This document shows, piece after piece, positions 1 to 13,300 of a DNA stretch of 64,000 bases. Position 1 is the stretch's first letter; each line of letters begins with the position of its first letter. Origin of the DNA: Phoronis australis (lineage: Eukaryota > Phoronida > Phoronidae). The stretch is taken from assembly GCA_002633005.1 (NCBI GenBank), contig NMRA01000029.1, forward strand, positions 381,396 to 445,395, read 5' to 3'. The translations under genes were made by a program, and so were the position numbers. The notes beneath the pieces were generated by a model. The model searched no databases and was not told where the DNA came from. It saw nothing but the letters and a program-made list of their open reading frames with translations.

Positions 1-192
1 GTGTCTCTGCCTGTGTCCGCAATACCTCAAAGGACTGGGCACGTGTAAATATATTCCCGCCAACGTTTGCCTTTACTGTGACCGACTGCAGTGACCCATT
101 GTGAGCCATTTCATTGTCCTGTAGCTCCACTGTGACGTTCAACGTAAAGAGGTCATCAGCGGCAGAATAGCCAGGCTTTCCATAATAGGATC
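1..192 (-). CDS. exon 20, second half of repeat 7, runs off the left edge
   Basis: The acceptor ttttctag is followed by two bases completing a Gly codon. It reads S-A-A-D-D-L-F-T-L-N-V-T-V-E-L-Q-D-N, the D-D-x-x-x-L-x-V signature, and stays open to position 1. No donor or stop is required before the edge, so the gene continues beyond the window. Confidence 0.78.
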
Positions 193-1294
193 CTAGAAAA
201 TGGATGTAGTCAAGTTTAAGAGTCTTAAGTCTAAAAAATTTATAGAATGCAGTTATATATTTAGGTGCATCCATTTTCGGCACCATTCACGCCTTTTTTA
301 TCTACTAAGTCTGTGTCACAGAACAGGCCAACAGGAAGGGACCAATCATTTCAGCAACTCAGTTGAATTCTGTTTGCACTGATTGCTCATGACAAGAATT
401 ACACATGCACTCACTCGGCATGCTGGGAAACTCGGCCACGTCATTCTGTCCAATTATTTTTGGTTGTACTGCACACAATTTGAGGTTCATTAAAAGTGAA
501 TGTAGGAAATTTTGGTCAACTGCACAGCAAGGAATGTAATGGTTCTAATGAAATATGACTCACTGTCACTCAGCTAAAAACAAAAGCGCCCTCTATCAAC
601 ATGTTGTCCTCACAATTAATCTATTTTGTTTGGTTGAAAAAGTGACGGTCACATCGTCGATAGGGTGTCAGATGTAGGTAAACCATGCTAAATATTAAGA
701 TTGTTGAAATTAGAAACATCTACAGCAATTGAGGAGTCTTGATGAATCCATTGGAGATGTGTTACAGTCAAAATATTTGTTTTGGAAAAATGATGTTATG
801 ACCAGGTTACAGCATAAAAAGTATAAATGAACTCACTGTGAAAATACACAACTATCATCCAATATCAAATGAAACAACAGGTTCTTTTGCGCTCACACAA
901 ACACAACCCACCACTGTTGGCAACAATGCCCAAGTCTGCAAGTCCAGTGTCCATCTGCGTCGTGTCAGACGATGATGAAAGTGTAACTGTAACTAGTTTG
1001 CTAGACAAGCACGGTAAGTTCCGTCCTGACGTTTCCAGTGCGATACCTTTCACGATAACAAAAGCCCCGTTGTTGTTCTCTGACTTCACAGTAACGTTGA
1101 CTGCCGTTAGCGACATGGGAGGAATGGTGACATTAACCAGCATCCAAGCAGTTTGACGTATTCCTATTGTGGTGGAGGACACTTGGAAGATGTCTAAAGA
1201 TGGATTGATCTGAAAACAGAAAGAGCAAGGTAAAATAGACAGACGGATATAGATTGAAACATCGATAGATAGATAGATAGAGATAGAGAGAGAT

Positions 1295-1361
<67 letters not shown>

Positions 1362-4300
1362 GCGTGCATGCATGCGTGCGGGTGTGCGTAAGCCGGAGGC
1401 CGGATATCCTCAAAGGCCAAAAGCCATTTCATAAAATAAAGCAAGAAACAGAAAATACAAGACTATTAATACATCTGACATACAATTGGAAGACTAGCAA
1501 AAGAAAATCAATGGAACTCTAATAAATAAACAAATAAATAAGATGGACAGAAAAACATAAATGCAGACTTAATTGGGCACTTGCGCTGACACTAGGTTGG
1601 TAACACTTCAAACTTCTTGGTAATTACTAAAACATTACAAAAAATCCAATGACAATGCATTTGGTAATGATTCTACAATGTGTTTCAGTAAAAATTTGGT
1701 TCCAGTAAGTTACTAAGATTCTGCATCAATTTAATTGGTAATATCTCAACCAGTACCAAAAGTTACTGAAATTCTAACCAGTACCAAAAGTTACTGAAAT
1801 TCTGGAATGTGGTAAGTACCTGGATGCAATGCATTACAGAAACATTACATTGTGCAATGATTTGGTATTTTTTATTCAAGTGCCAAAACAAAATACTGTT
1901 ACCAGAACAGTAAGCAAGTCTGCTATGATTCAATTCCCTTATGTAAACTACACCACACCCACTGGCCCAGCCTGTACTTTCATGCTTGGATTGTCTACTC
2001 ACCCCACCATTTATGTACTCCACGACCGGTCCAGTGACGGCCATACTAATCTGTCCTGCGTACAACGTGTTCTGATTCACCATAGTGGTTCCGCTGAGCG
2101 TCGCGTTATCACCCACCTGTAGCTTACCTTGTAGAACTTGGGCAACGACTAGCACTGACACCTGTAGGGAAAAAAGAAAATTATACCAATATATGCATCA
2201 TAAATCAAGAACGGAACCTCCAAAATAGCTATAAGTGGCCTGCAGCAATGAAATTATTTGAATAAGGCAAATACATAACTCAGGTATCAGATATTAGGTA
2301 TGGTTCCCAATGAAAACCGGGAGTTTAGCTGTGTTGCATTACTATACTACATTTGAAATTCGTGGTTGCACCCTCCCTTCGCTGGTGGAGAACTCAACAC
2401 AGTTAAGCCAAATCCTAGTTACAGGGGTGGAAAACATTCCATAACCATGCCTCTAAATTCCATCTACAATCCTCCAAGCTTAAGTCTCGGACCAGCAAAC
2501 ACAAAACTTACAGACTGACTGCATGCTAATAAAAGCCAAAGTGTGACTTCCAATAAAATTACATCACTCAGTTTTCTTAATTCTGGTGTGAGCATCCCTT
2601 TTTGATATTAGGATGCACACGCTTATATATTCGCTTCTATAGAAGCTATGCCACTGCATTAGCTGTACACTTCAGCATATAAAGAATTCTCACCACATCA
2701 TTGTCAATCTTCGATTCATCAATAGGGTGCCGACAGATTGTTCCGAGATCTAAAGTGCCAATGTCGGTGGTTTTCGAGTTGTTCCTGAAACAAAACCAAT
2801 GACAACATAATCTCGATAAAGATAGAGGGGGAGCACTGGAGGGGAGAAGGATGGAGGGAGGGCGGGGAGGGGGAAGAAAAGNNNNNNNNNNNNNNNNNNN
2901 NNNNNNNNNNNNNNNNNNNNNNNNNNNNNNNNNNNNNNNNNNNNNNNNNNNNNNNNNNNNNNNNNNNNNNNNNNNNNNNNNNNNNNNNNNNNNNNNNNNN
3001 NNNNNNNNNNNNNNNNNNNNNNNNNNNNNNNNNNNNNNNNACGCTACAGTTCAGACAATAACAACATGAAATCTTTCAAACAAGTTGGTCTTTTACAAAA
3101 TTGCTCAAGCTGGAAAACAGTCCTGACTATGTAGTAATATCGAAACAATAATCAAGTATTAGAGAGAATGATTAGAATTTAAAAAATAACCACATGAGAA
3201 AAATGTGATGAAACATAACGTTTTTCTTCATTGACTATTAAGTACCTTCAAGTGAGTACAGGTAAAAAAACGAAAGGTAGTCTGTTGTTGAAAGAAAAGT
3301 ATTATACTAAAGAGGAAAGAAACTGTTTTTAATGTCACCTTAAGCAAAAATCCAGATCCTGGTTATCTTGAAATTACATTTTCTGTATTAATTACTGTTC
3401 CCCTGGGGCCAGTTGCATAAATGTTAAACGTCATATAGCAACAATGACATTGCATTATCACGTGTCACGTTGTTATTGTTCAACAATGCACCTGACGTCA
3501 TGTAACAATCAAACTTATCCAGCGGATAATTTTGAAGTTTTATGCAACCCAGCCCTGGTGTGTATTTGTTATCCACGCAACAATTGGAAGTCATGTAAAC
3601 AGCTTGACAAAGGGCACAACGCTTCTTTGCTCTGCATCCACTTCCATTGAGCAACCACGAATGACCTGCTCAGACTGTGTGTGTTCAATAGCGATTAGAA
3701 CATTATGTATGTGTCTCCAAATGGAGGAAAACTTAGAATCAAGATGCAAGCCCTTTGCTGAGATGTTTACGTCACTTTCTATTGTTTCAGGCCAGGAGAA
3801 TAATAATGAGCACAGAAAATATATTTCCAAGATAACCAGGGACCTGTGTTTTAACATAACATCAAAAACGTTTTCTCCTTTAAATCTTTTAAAGTGCAGA
3901 CTCCCTCACCAATTAACGTCCAACAAACATTACCTGCTGGTGTATGTTGGCACTACACCTTCAGTGTTCAAGCAGGGAATGTTGTCACCCCGGGAGTCCA
4001 CGGACACTTCACAGATCTGAACAGTCTCTGGTTCTGTAAGCGGTGTGAGAAACTTGGATGTGACAAGATGAGCACACCCAGCCCCCATCGTGAGGTCCAT
4101 CTTCACTTTGACGAGACCACCAAGAGCGACACCTGTTGTTGCGTTAGTACTGGCCAGAACCAGCTTCACATTTGGAGATGCCTGACGAAGATGAAAGTTG
4201 AAACTGAGTTCACTACATGTCGTTGACAGAAGTCCTTACTCAAATGAAGAAAATCTGATGACTGTTGCCAGAGTCTATAACTTCAATTCCCTGAATTCAA

Positions 4301-7300
4301 CTCTCCTCGTTGCAGAGGTTGCAAAACATAATTGTATAATGAACATAGTTTTTGATTGGTTAGGCTGCTAAGCTTTTCCAAGTTGAAATGGACAGGAACA
4401 ATATATCAGCGTCACCTAGTTGATGAGATTGGTTCTGCATGAGGCCGGGCTCTAATGTTTGTATTCGAAATCCAACGTGAAATAATTTTCTGCTGTTTCT
4501 CCGCAAACTCAAGATAAGTGTCTGTTAGTTTATGCTAGGTTAGACTATGGTTTATGCACAGGAGTTTTAAGTCCAAATTCACAATTAATGACCGCGAGAT
4601 TCGAGCCACGTGATGTGGCCTACAAGTGACACTGACACTAAAATGTTTGCAATCGATATTTCAATGCCAGTTTAAGATCTACATATTCACATAGAATACT
4701 AGACTACCTTGACTTCACACACAACCAGAATAGAAAATGCCAAAAAGATTAGATTCTGGCCATGAACTGTTCACATTATGTTAGTGGTGGCTAAAGCTAT
4801 CTCACAGGAATATGCCTCCATTCCCACAACCAAATTCAACTCTCCTCTTTTGCGGAGGTAGCAAAACATTTAATGTTTTATTTTCATCGCAAAATTTGAA
4901 AACAAAACACTGCTTCTCCGCCACAATGAATGCTTAAAAGGTAAAGTAATGCTTTCTTAACAATAAAACTCCTAATTTTTGTAATAATTTTGAGATTTTT
5001 AACATGTGAAAGTCACTCAAAAGAATTATGAACAGTATATAATAAGTAATCATATCAACAACTCAATAAGCCTAATTTGAGTATAAAAATACTAGTCTAT
5101 GGATTAAAATTTTGGACTTAAATTGACAGGGTCAAGTCACCATGTCTTTTTAGTGAAATTACGCAAAAATGAAAGATAGCTCCATACCAATAAGGGAACC
5201 ATGAGAACCACCAATTCCAATTTATATCAGTCTTAAACCTAACTCTTAAAAAGGTTGACATGTTCTTAAAAATAATATTTTTGTTTTGTTTCACGCAGCT
5301 TTTGATTTTGTTTTCACGAAAACCATGAATTTCAGTAATTAACACCTAATGCATATGTGTAAAGCTTTCCAAGTTCAAAAAAGATTTGGAAACTAAAAAT
5401 CATGATATCTGAAAGTTTCCTTTCAATCTGAATACAATGTTCCAAAGTAATTTGGACATTTTTCAAAGGTTACTCATAACACCAAAGTGAATGGTAAGCA
5501 ACTGGACTCATGCCTGTCAGCTCTGAATTTTTCAATTATCCCGATTTTTCATTTTTACCACCGCAGTACCAAAGTTAGAAACACTGTACCGAAGCAATCG
5601 GTGAAATAACAGTCAACTGTCCAGTAGCATTCACAGTGCTGGAGCCGGTCATGAGTTCAAAGGTCACCGTCTCCAAGCTGGACACTGGAACGTTCCCGTC
5701 GAGTTTGGCTGTCACTGCAAACTTGACTGAATCCTCATCAAACAGAGTGGAGTTTGACAAACTTCCAGTACCTAAAATGAAAAACAATGAAAGATTCTCA
5801 TAACAGATTATTAAAGTTCACTTTCAGCGATCATCTACTAACTACTTAATATAATAAAAAAAAAAAAATTGCAGGCGGTCTGATACACGTTGTACCAGAC
5901 ATGCGCAGGCCTCGCATGTGGGCCCATTGCACTGATCACCTGGAAATATTTTTATGCTTTATTAATTTATGGTTAAAACTGAGCTAAGGAGCTAGAAACC
6001 TGGCTCAAGGGTTTAGCAGTGTGACCTGGTGGGACTTGAACCCACGACCTCGAGTAAAGAAAGCTGGCACTTATCAACCAGGCCACACTGTCTCCTCGCT
6101 AACTACTTAATAAAGTACTTACTTTTGAGTAAGACCACTCCCCGCTAAAAAATTTATCTCAGTCTGCACCATAGTAAGATTAAAAGTGAGTTTTGGGCTC
6201 AAGAAGAACAGACAAAGACTGAATTCATTTAGTTTTTATTTGCAGGGATCTTGATTTAAAATTCACGCTCATAATCTCTGCCAGTTCACACTCACTGACA
6301 GTGACTGCCTAAAATTTTCTACAAATTTCTTTTAAAACAGGATTCTAAACACAGTTTTGGCCGGTTAATAACGAGACATCGACTAAAACAGTGAGTACCT
6401 GTTTTTTAAATTTCTTTCAAACAGGACACTAGTTTGGTTGTGACCTATCAACAGATATCAGCAATGACTTGCTCACCTAAATCTTTAAAATGAAATAATG
6501 GTCTGTTACCATCGCCTACCCTCGAAAGTTTTGAGCGTTTCTTGATACTTCTAAAAAACTGCTAAATCAACAAGCGCCACATTTGTGTGGGAAAGATCGC
6601 CCACACTGAATGAAAACATTCGCTTTAAGGCACAGTGAGGAAGTGTGGTGAATGAATAATGCCTTTATCGCGCAGGGGAGGTAACAATGCCAAGATCAGA
6701 ACCAACTTCGTGTAAATTCTCCAAAATAGGGTACCGATCAAATGTTCAATACACTGAATATAATTATATTACTGAAAATCCCTTATCACTCAGTTGCCAT
6801 GACAACAGGACTTCCACATAGGCCTAAGATGGAAAACGCATGAAACAGACCTCAAGGTCGGTGACCACCAAAGTTATCCTAGACTCTACCAATCATGTGG
6901 CACGCTTCCAGTAAACATTCAAACTTTTAGAAATTTGATTAGTTACTTTTCAAATCTCAAGTGAAGTTCAAAGGTTACATTCTCCAAATTATNACTTAAT
7001 AAAGTACTTACTTTTGAGTAAGACCACTCCCCGCTATAAAATTTATCTCAGTCTGCACCATAGTAAGATTAAAAGTGAGTTTTGGGCTCAAGAAGAATAG
7101 ACAAAGACTGAATTCATTTAGTTTTTATTCAGGGATCTTGATTTAAAATTCACACTCATAATCTCTGCCAGTTCACACTCACTGACAGTGACTGCCTAAA
7201 ATTTTCTACAAATTTCTTTTAAAACAGGATTCTAAACACAGTTTTGGCCAGTTAATAATGAGACATCGACTTAAAAACAGTGAGTGCCTGTTTTTACATT

Positions 7301-10300
7301 TCTTTCAAAAAGGACACTAGTTTGGTTGTGACCTATCAACAGATAGCAGCAATGACATGCTCACCTAAATCTTTAAAATGAAATAATGGTCTGTTACCAT
7401 CGCCTACCCTCGAAAGTTTTGAGCGTTTCTTGATACTTCTAAAAAACTGCTAAATCAACAAGCGCGACATTTGTGTGGGAAAGATCGCGCACACTGAATG
7501 AAAACATCCGCTTTAATTAAGGCACAGTGAGGAAGTGTGGTGAATGAATAATGCCTTTATCGCGCAGGGGAGGTAACAATGCCAAGATCAGAACCAACTT
7601 CGTGTAAATTCTCCAAAATAGGGTACCGATCAAATGTTCAATACACTGAATATAATTATATTACTGAAAATCCCTTATCACTCAGTTGCCATGACAACAG
7701 GACTTCCACATAGGCCTAAGATGGAAAACGCATGAAACAGACCTCAAGGTCGGTGACCACCAAAGTTATCCTAGACTCTACCAATCATGTGGCACGCTTC
7801 CAGTAAACATTCAAACTTTTAGAAATTTGATTAGTTACTTTTCAAATCTCAAGTGAAGTTCAAAGGTTACATTCTCCAAATTATATCATACATATAAATA
7901 GAGAGTGAGAGAGAGAGGGAGAGGGAGAGAGATTATTTGCAGAGGTCACCTTGGTCTGCCCCTCCTTTGACGAGCTAGGAATTCAGAATCAATTTGTATT
8001 CTTGATGACTAAAACCACGGAGAACAAATTAGTTTCAGGCGAAAAAAGCTATTATTTACTACTTATTTAATAGTGACTGAGAACTTTAGTCTAATTTTCT
8101 TTTTGTCATTGTATACATGTACGCATTGCCTATTTTTTACGTTCTCTTTATGGTGACTGATAAGACCAAGTTGTGGCTACGTATTAACTGCTACAGGTCA
8201 CTAAAAATTAATGATTATTGATTGATTGATACACCACAAAAATTATGATGACACATACCTATATTAGTCAATACAGCTCTTACACTGCCCACATTGGACG
8301 CATAGCTGGACGTGGTCACAAAGTTTCGTCCTTCACACGGTAGATTGGCTCCCGCTTCCAAAATCTTGATCAGACATATTGTGACATTTCTACTTCCTGT
8401 CGCCTTGAAGCTGTACACTGCACCAGTGCTGCGAGGAATTTTCAAGTGGACTATCAGTTGACCGGAACCCCCAGGTATCGTTGATGCGGAGGAATTTACG
8501 AATAACATTGGCTTTTCGCTGTTCTGTAATAGAAAATGTTGAAAATGTAAGGCTATCTAGCCCCTTATTGATAAGTTTGTGCATAATGTAAGGCTATCTA
8601 GCCCCTTATTGATAAGTTTGTGCATAATGTAAGGCTATCTAGCACCTTATTGATAAGTTTGTGCATAATGTAAGGCTATCTAGCACCTTATTGATAAGTT
8701 TGTGCATAATGTAAGGCTATCTAGCCCCTTATTGATAAGTTTGCGCATAATGTAAGGCTATCTAGCACCTTATTGATAAGTTTGTGCATTGAACTAAATA
8801 TCTACAAAACTATAAAACTAAACTCAGAAAAAGTATATATTTTCTGAAAGTAGAAAGACAAATCATAAACTACCAGAAGTTAAATTTGTCTCATTTCCAA
8901 ACTGGCGAGTGGCAAATTTCTGCAATCGATCAAGCTATGATATGTCGTTACCATGTCCTTTAAACAAGATTCCTCATCACAACTGGTTTTATCCACATTC
9001 TTCCCGACACAGCTTCTATTGTAAGTAAGTGATCCGTATAATTAGTTGATAAGCCATGCTGGAAACTACTTTCCAATGAATAGCTCAAGGCAAGGTTTTT
9101 TTTGTTGACACAATCACTTACTTGACCAATTTTGAAAATTCAAGAACCCAGTCTAATTTTACTCCTCTCTTCAGATTTTAGGGCTTCCATTGGTTTTCAA
9201 GTCCCAAAAACAAAATGGAAAAATAAAGCCTGGATACTTTCAAGCCAACTATTTAGATATGATCTGATAAGAAACAGTAATTAGCCTTAGTATGTGACCT
9301 AGTGTCAACTAGCCCCCCTAGTGATAGTGGAATATGAATAGAACCTGTCAGGCTGACCATGTGACATTAGAGATATTCAAAAGAATTTCCCAAATCGATC
9401 CTTATCTCGTTCAAAGGGAATCTTTACAGAATGGCGACCAGTGGCTGCATCATCTAAATCTACAAAAAACCTATTCTCCAAAACACGTACCAGTTGGTAT
9501 TTTTGAATATTGACGAGGAAACTGTGAACCCAATATTATTAACTGTAGTCAACAATCTCAGTTAATGTTTATTTCAGTATAAAAGTCTTGAGTGGGTCAA
9601 AACATATAGCTACAGTCTGTATTTTTGAAGAGAACGATTCTCCAAAATACCACCACTTTTCAGTAAAGAAAAAATGAAAAACGAGACAAAAAATACTTTG
9701 TGCCATATCCTTTCATGACAGGGCCATCCACACGACTTTGCACTTTTGAAAATGCCGGGAATGGTACAGACACATTTTCACATAAAAAGTAGTATCTGCA
9801 CAGCAACATGGCATTTAGAAGCTTACCGCAGGCAGATGAACATCCATGCCTTTCAGTACGGTGAACTCGGCCTCGCCAACGTAGATGTACTCGCTTGAGA
9901 ACTGTACACTGGCAGCCACAAATACCCGACTCCCATTCACAACAGCCACGTGATCTTGTAAGTGACCAATGAGGCGAACGGTGAATTTGCTTCCATCGGC
10001 ATCAGAGTATATGGGAATACTTGTCAAGCCTCCCAGATTGACCTGGGCCTGGTCGTGAAGAGGCGATGAGTATCTGGTAGGGAAGGAGCTAGGTGGATCA
10101 CACAATGGTATTTGCAGATGTTGAGAACAGCAAGTTATCAAACGGTGAACAGGAAGTGAGCAGACAAAATAACGTTTTCCTGTGATGATCGGTCGTTCTG
10201 ACTAAACTCTGAAGGTGATTTCCTCCCACCACGACGGGAAATTCTGGGTCATTTTGTCCCATTATTGTTGGCCTGCAGTGTACGGCAATTCTCAACTATT

Positions 10301-13300
10301 TCGCAAAAGATAATTGCCAAAGTTGTCATTTTTTCATTTTCAAAGGCTGGTTACTTTATTAAAAATTGTGAAAACTTCACCAAAAGTTGTTTTATAACAT
10401 CAACATGGTACAATTAGAGTAATTGGAATCTAGAAAGATTACCATACACAATGTTATAGAGTAAAATTTTCTTAACTTATATTTTTGTGTAGAATTTTTA
10501 CAAAATTGAATTTCACTTGATATACCGTAGTGTGTCTTGAATGAGTAAAGGATCACAGATGCAGTAACAGCAAAACAATAAAGATAAAATACACACTGCA
10601 AAAGATGGATGAGTATAATTGGAGGACTAATAACATATGAGATACAATAAAAACAACTATAATTAATAATTTAACTTTCATAACTCTATCATTAATATAA
10701 TTATAACACAAATGTGACAATAGCAACACTGTTTTTAAAATGGCTATTTTTTCATTAGCAATAAAAGTTACAGTAGTAGCACAGTAGCACTGCCTGTCCA
10801 GACGCAATAAGTTCAATTATAATACAATTACCTAACACACGAATTCAGACAAGTATTACACCCATCTGATGAGTCATTGAGGAGACAGTGAGGCCCAATG
10901 GGCCAAGTGCCCACTTCCTTTACTAAAGGTCGTGGGTATGAGTCCCAGTACTGTACACTGCTAGACCCTTGAGTCAGGTCGCTAACTCCTCATTTAGGTT
11001 TTATTTATATATTAAAGATGATATGTCTAATTAAACCGTGAATATCTAAATTTGTAGAAAGTGGGACCTCATGACTTCCTTGAGAACTGTGTGTACAAGT
11101 ATAACCCAGAAAAGAAACAATATGTATTATACAGTTTGAAGAAAACAGCATGACTGATAAGAGTGTGAACAAGTCATATAGAAAACTCTTAGACTAGTAA
11201 TTCCCAATATTAAGCAATCGTTATTTGATAGTGAAATGAACAATAAAAACTATGGCTTGTTTTATTAGGGTAAAGATGATATATCAAAATGCTCATTTAC
11301 ATAAAAATAGTCTTGCAAAATGAGACTTTCACGAGATTGCAATGGTAAATGGTTCTCGGATGGTTTCCGGCATTTTCATATTCACAATTTAATGAAACAT
11401 AGCATCTTTAATAAAGCATAAATGGTTCCAGGATATCAGTGCAATGGGCCCAATTCAGTGGCCTGCGCACGTCTGGTACAATGTGTACCAAACCGTCTGC
11501 AATTATTTGTGTTTGATTTGTCATTGGGAAATGTCTTTGATCTGTTATTTTGGAATAAATGTTTAAAAAACAAAAACAACAAAAAAAGAACTGTTACAGC
11601 TAATAGTCGCACAAAACTAACGTTTACCTTGATCTAAGAGAAAATGCATGGCTTGATGGAAAGCAAGCTAGGTTCTTCCCAATGAAACTGATGTCAACCT
11701 TACAAGCAGACATTACAGCAGAGTCATTCATATACGGAGTGTTGATGAGTATAGATACGGTGTCGTAGAAGATGTTGGGCTTTAGCGTGACATCCATGTA
11801 CAGGATTGGCACGCCACCTATTGGGATCTCCTGACCTGTGAAGCCATAGCGTAATGCCACACTGATGTCGTCTTTTCCCTATAAAATGGAGACATATGAC
11901 ATATGGAACTCCACGTGTCACAATAAGCGGTCGGTATTAAAAATAATTTTGAGTATTAAAGGACTACAGAAGCTTTGAGTCCCAGCATGTAGACAGTTTA
12001 CTTAAGATGTAATACCCATACATGGTATTACCGTGAAAAAGCACAGTTGGCATTGGTCTGTGAATTTTTTTTAAACTGAGTTAGTGATGTATTGTTTTAG
12101 TTGCTTACTTTTTAAACAAGAAAACCCACCTGAGATGAGCAACAAATGATGCGGGATATTTTTTTCTCATCACTTGGTAAGTTATGGTGTTTCAAACCTT
12201 GCTTACCTTTGTTTATGTGTCTTTGCACAGTTTTTCAAAACAAAAACACGAGACTTCAGTTGAAATGGAGGCAGACCAGCACTTTTTTAGTTGGTGAGCA
12301 CAGATCTCAAAATTAGTCGAGGTGAAGACCAGAAACAGTATCCTTTTCAGGCAAAACAAGTGTTTTATTGAGGTGAGTGTGTCTGGGCGTGCACACAGGA
12401 GATAGATATAGGATAGACTTGCTTCACACTGCTAACCGCACTGGGTGTTTGAACATGAATGAACAAAACTTTGAGGTATTGCCAAATATTATTATCACCG
12501 TCAACATCAGTTAGTAGCTGCCAGTGTCAAAATAAAAAAAAATCTGTTTGAATGAGTTATTACAATACAGTCATGCATTTAGTAACTTGTTGACAGGAGT
12601 CATGGACGCATTACCTGTTCTGTGGCCACTACAAGTATATGTGTAACGGAGATATCAGCGTTGCAAAGGGCAAAGAGAAGAATAGAATTACATTGTCAAT
12701 CAAAAATCATTCACGTGAACTCTACAGGAACTGTAGGATTTACATCGATATACAGTTTTGTAACAATACTTAAAGGAGAATGCCACCCAAAAAACGACCT
12801 ATTTTGTATCAATTTAGATCGAGTAGTTCCACTCGATAACAGCAAGTACAGTTCTTTTACCTGACACCTGATGGCAGATGGAAGTGTAGAAATTACCCAA
12901 TGGTGTCAGAGGTTCAAACGCAGTCTGTTCAGCAATGGTTCACAATATGCTTCCTGGTGTCAGCTTATCACTTGAATTCATCGTTTCACACAATAAATAA
13001 TCAAAATTTGACATAAAACCATTACAAATACATTAAATTCTTATACAAAAATATTGTTTTATTTCGCTGTTACGGATTTATTTGTATTTGAACATACTGT
13101 AGCCTACAAAATTCGGTAGGCCAATTTACCAAGGTCGTTTGAGGGATTTTGGGGTATGTTCGGTGATAAATTTGAATTATTCTTCCGTGAAATACAGACA
13201 GGAGTACATAGCTGCGTGTTGTAATTTTAAATTTGCGATTTTTTCAGTTCTAAATATACAAAACGCTTGTTATCCCGGCCAGTGGCTCAGAACCCAATCA

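Noticed and set aside
865-1522. Open frames with long Thr-His or Cys-Val runs
   Set aside because: They are translations of the TG microsatellite. Only the 912-1209 minus-strand part is a supported exon.
6020-6098. A functional tRNA gene on the minus strand
   Set aside because: It is the tRNA-like head of a SINE with a poly-A tail and target duplication.
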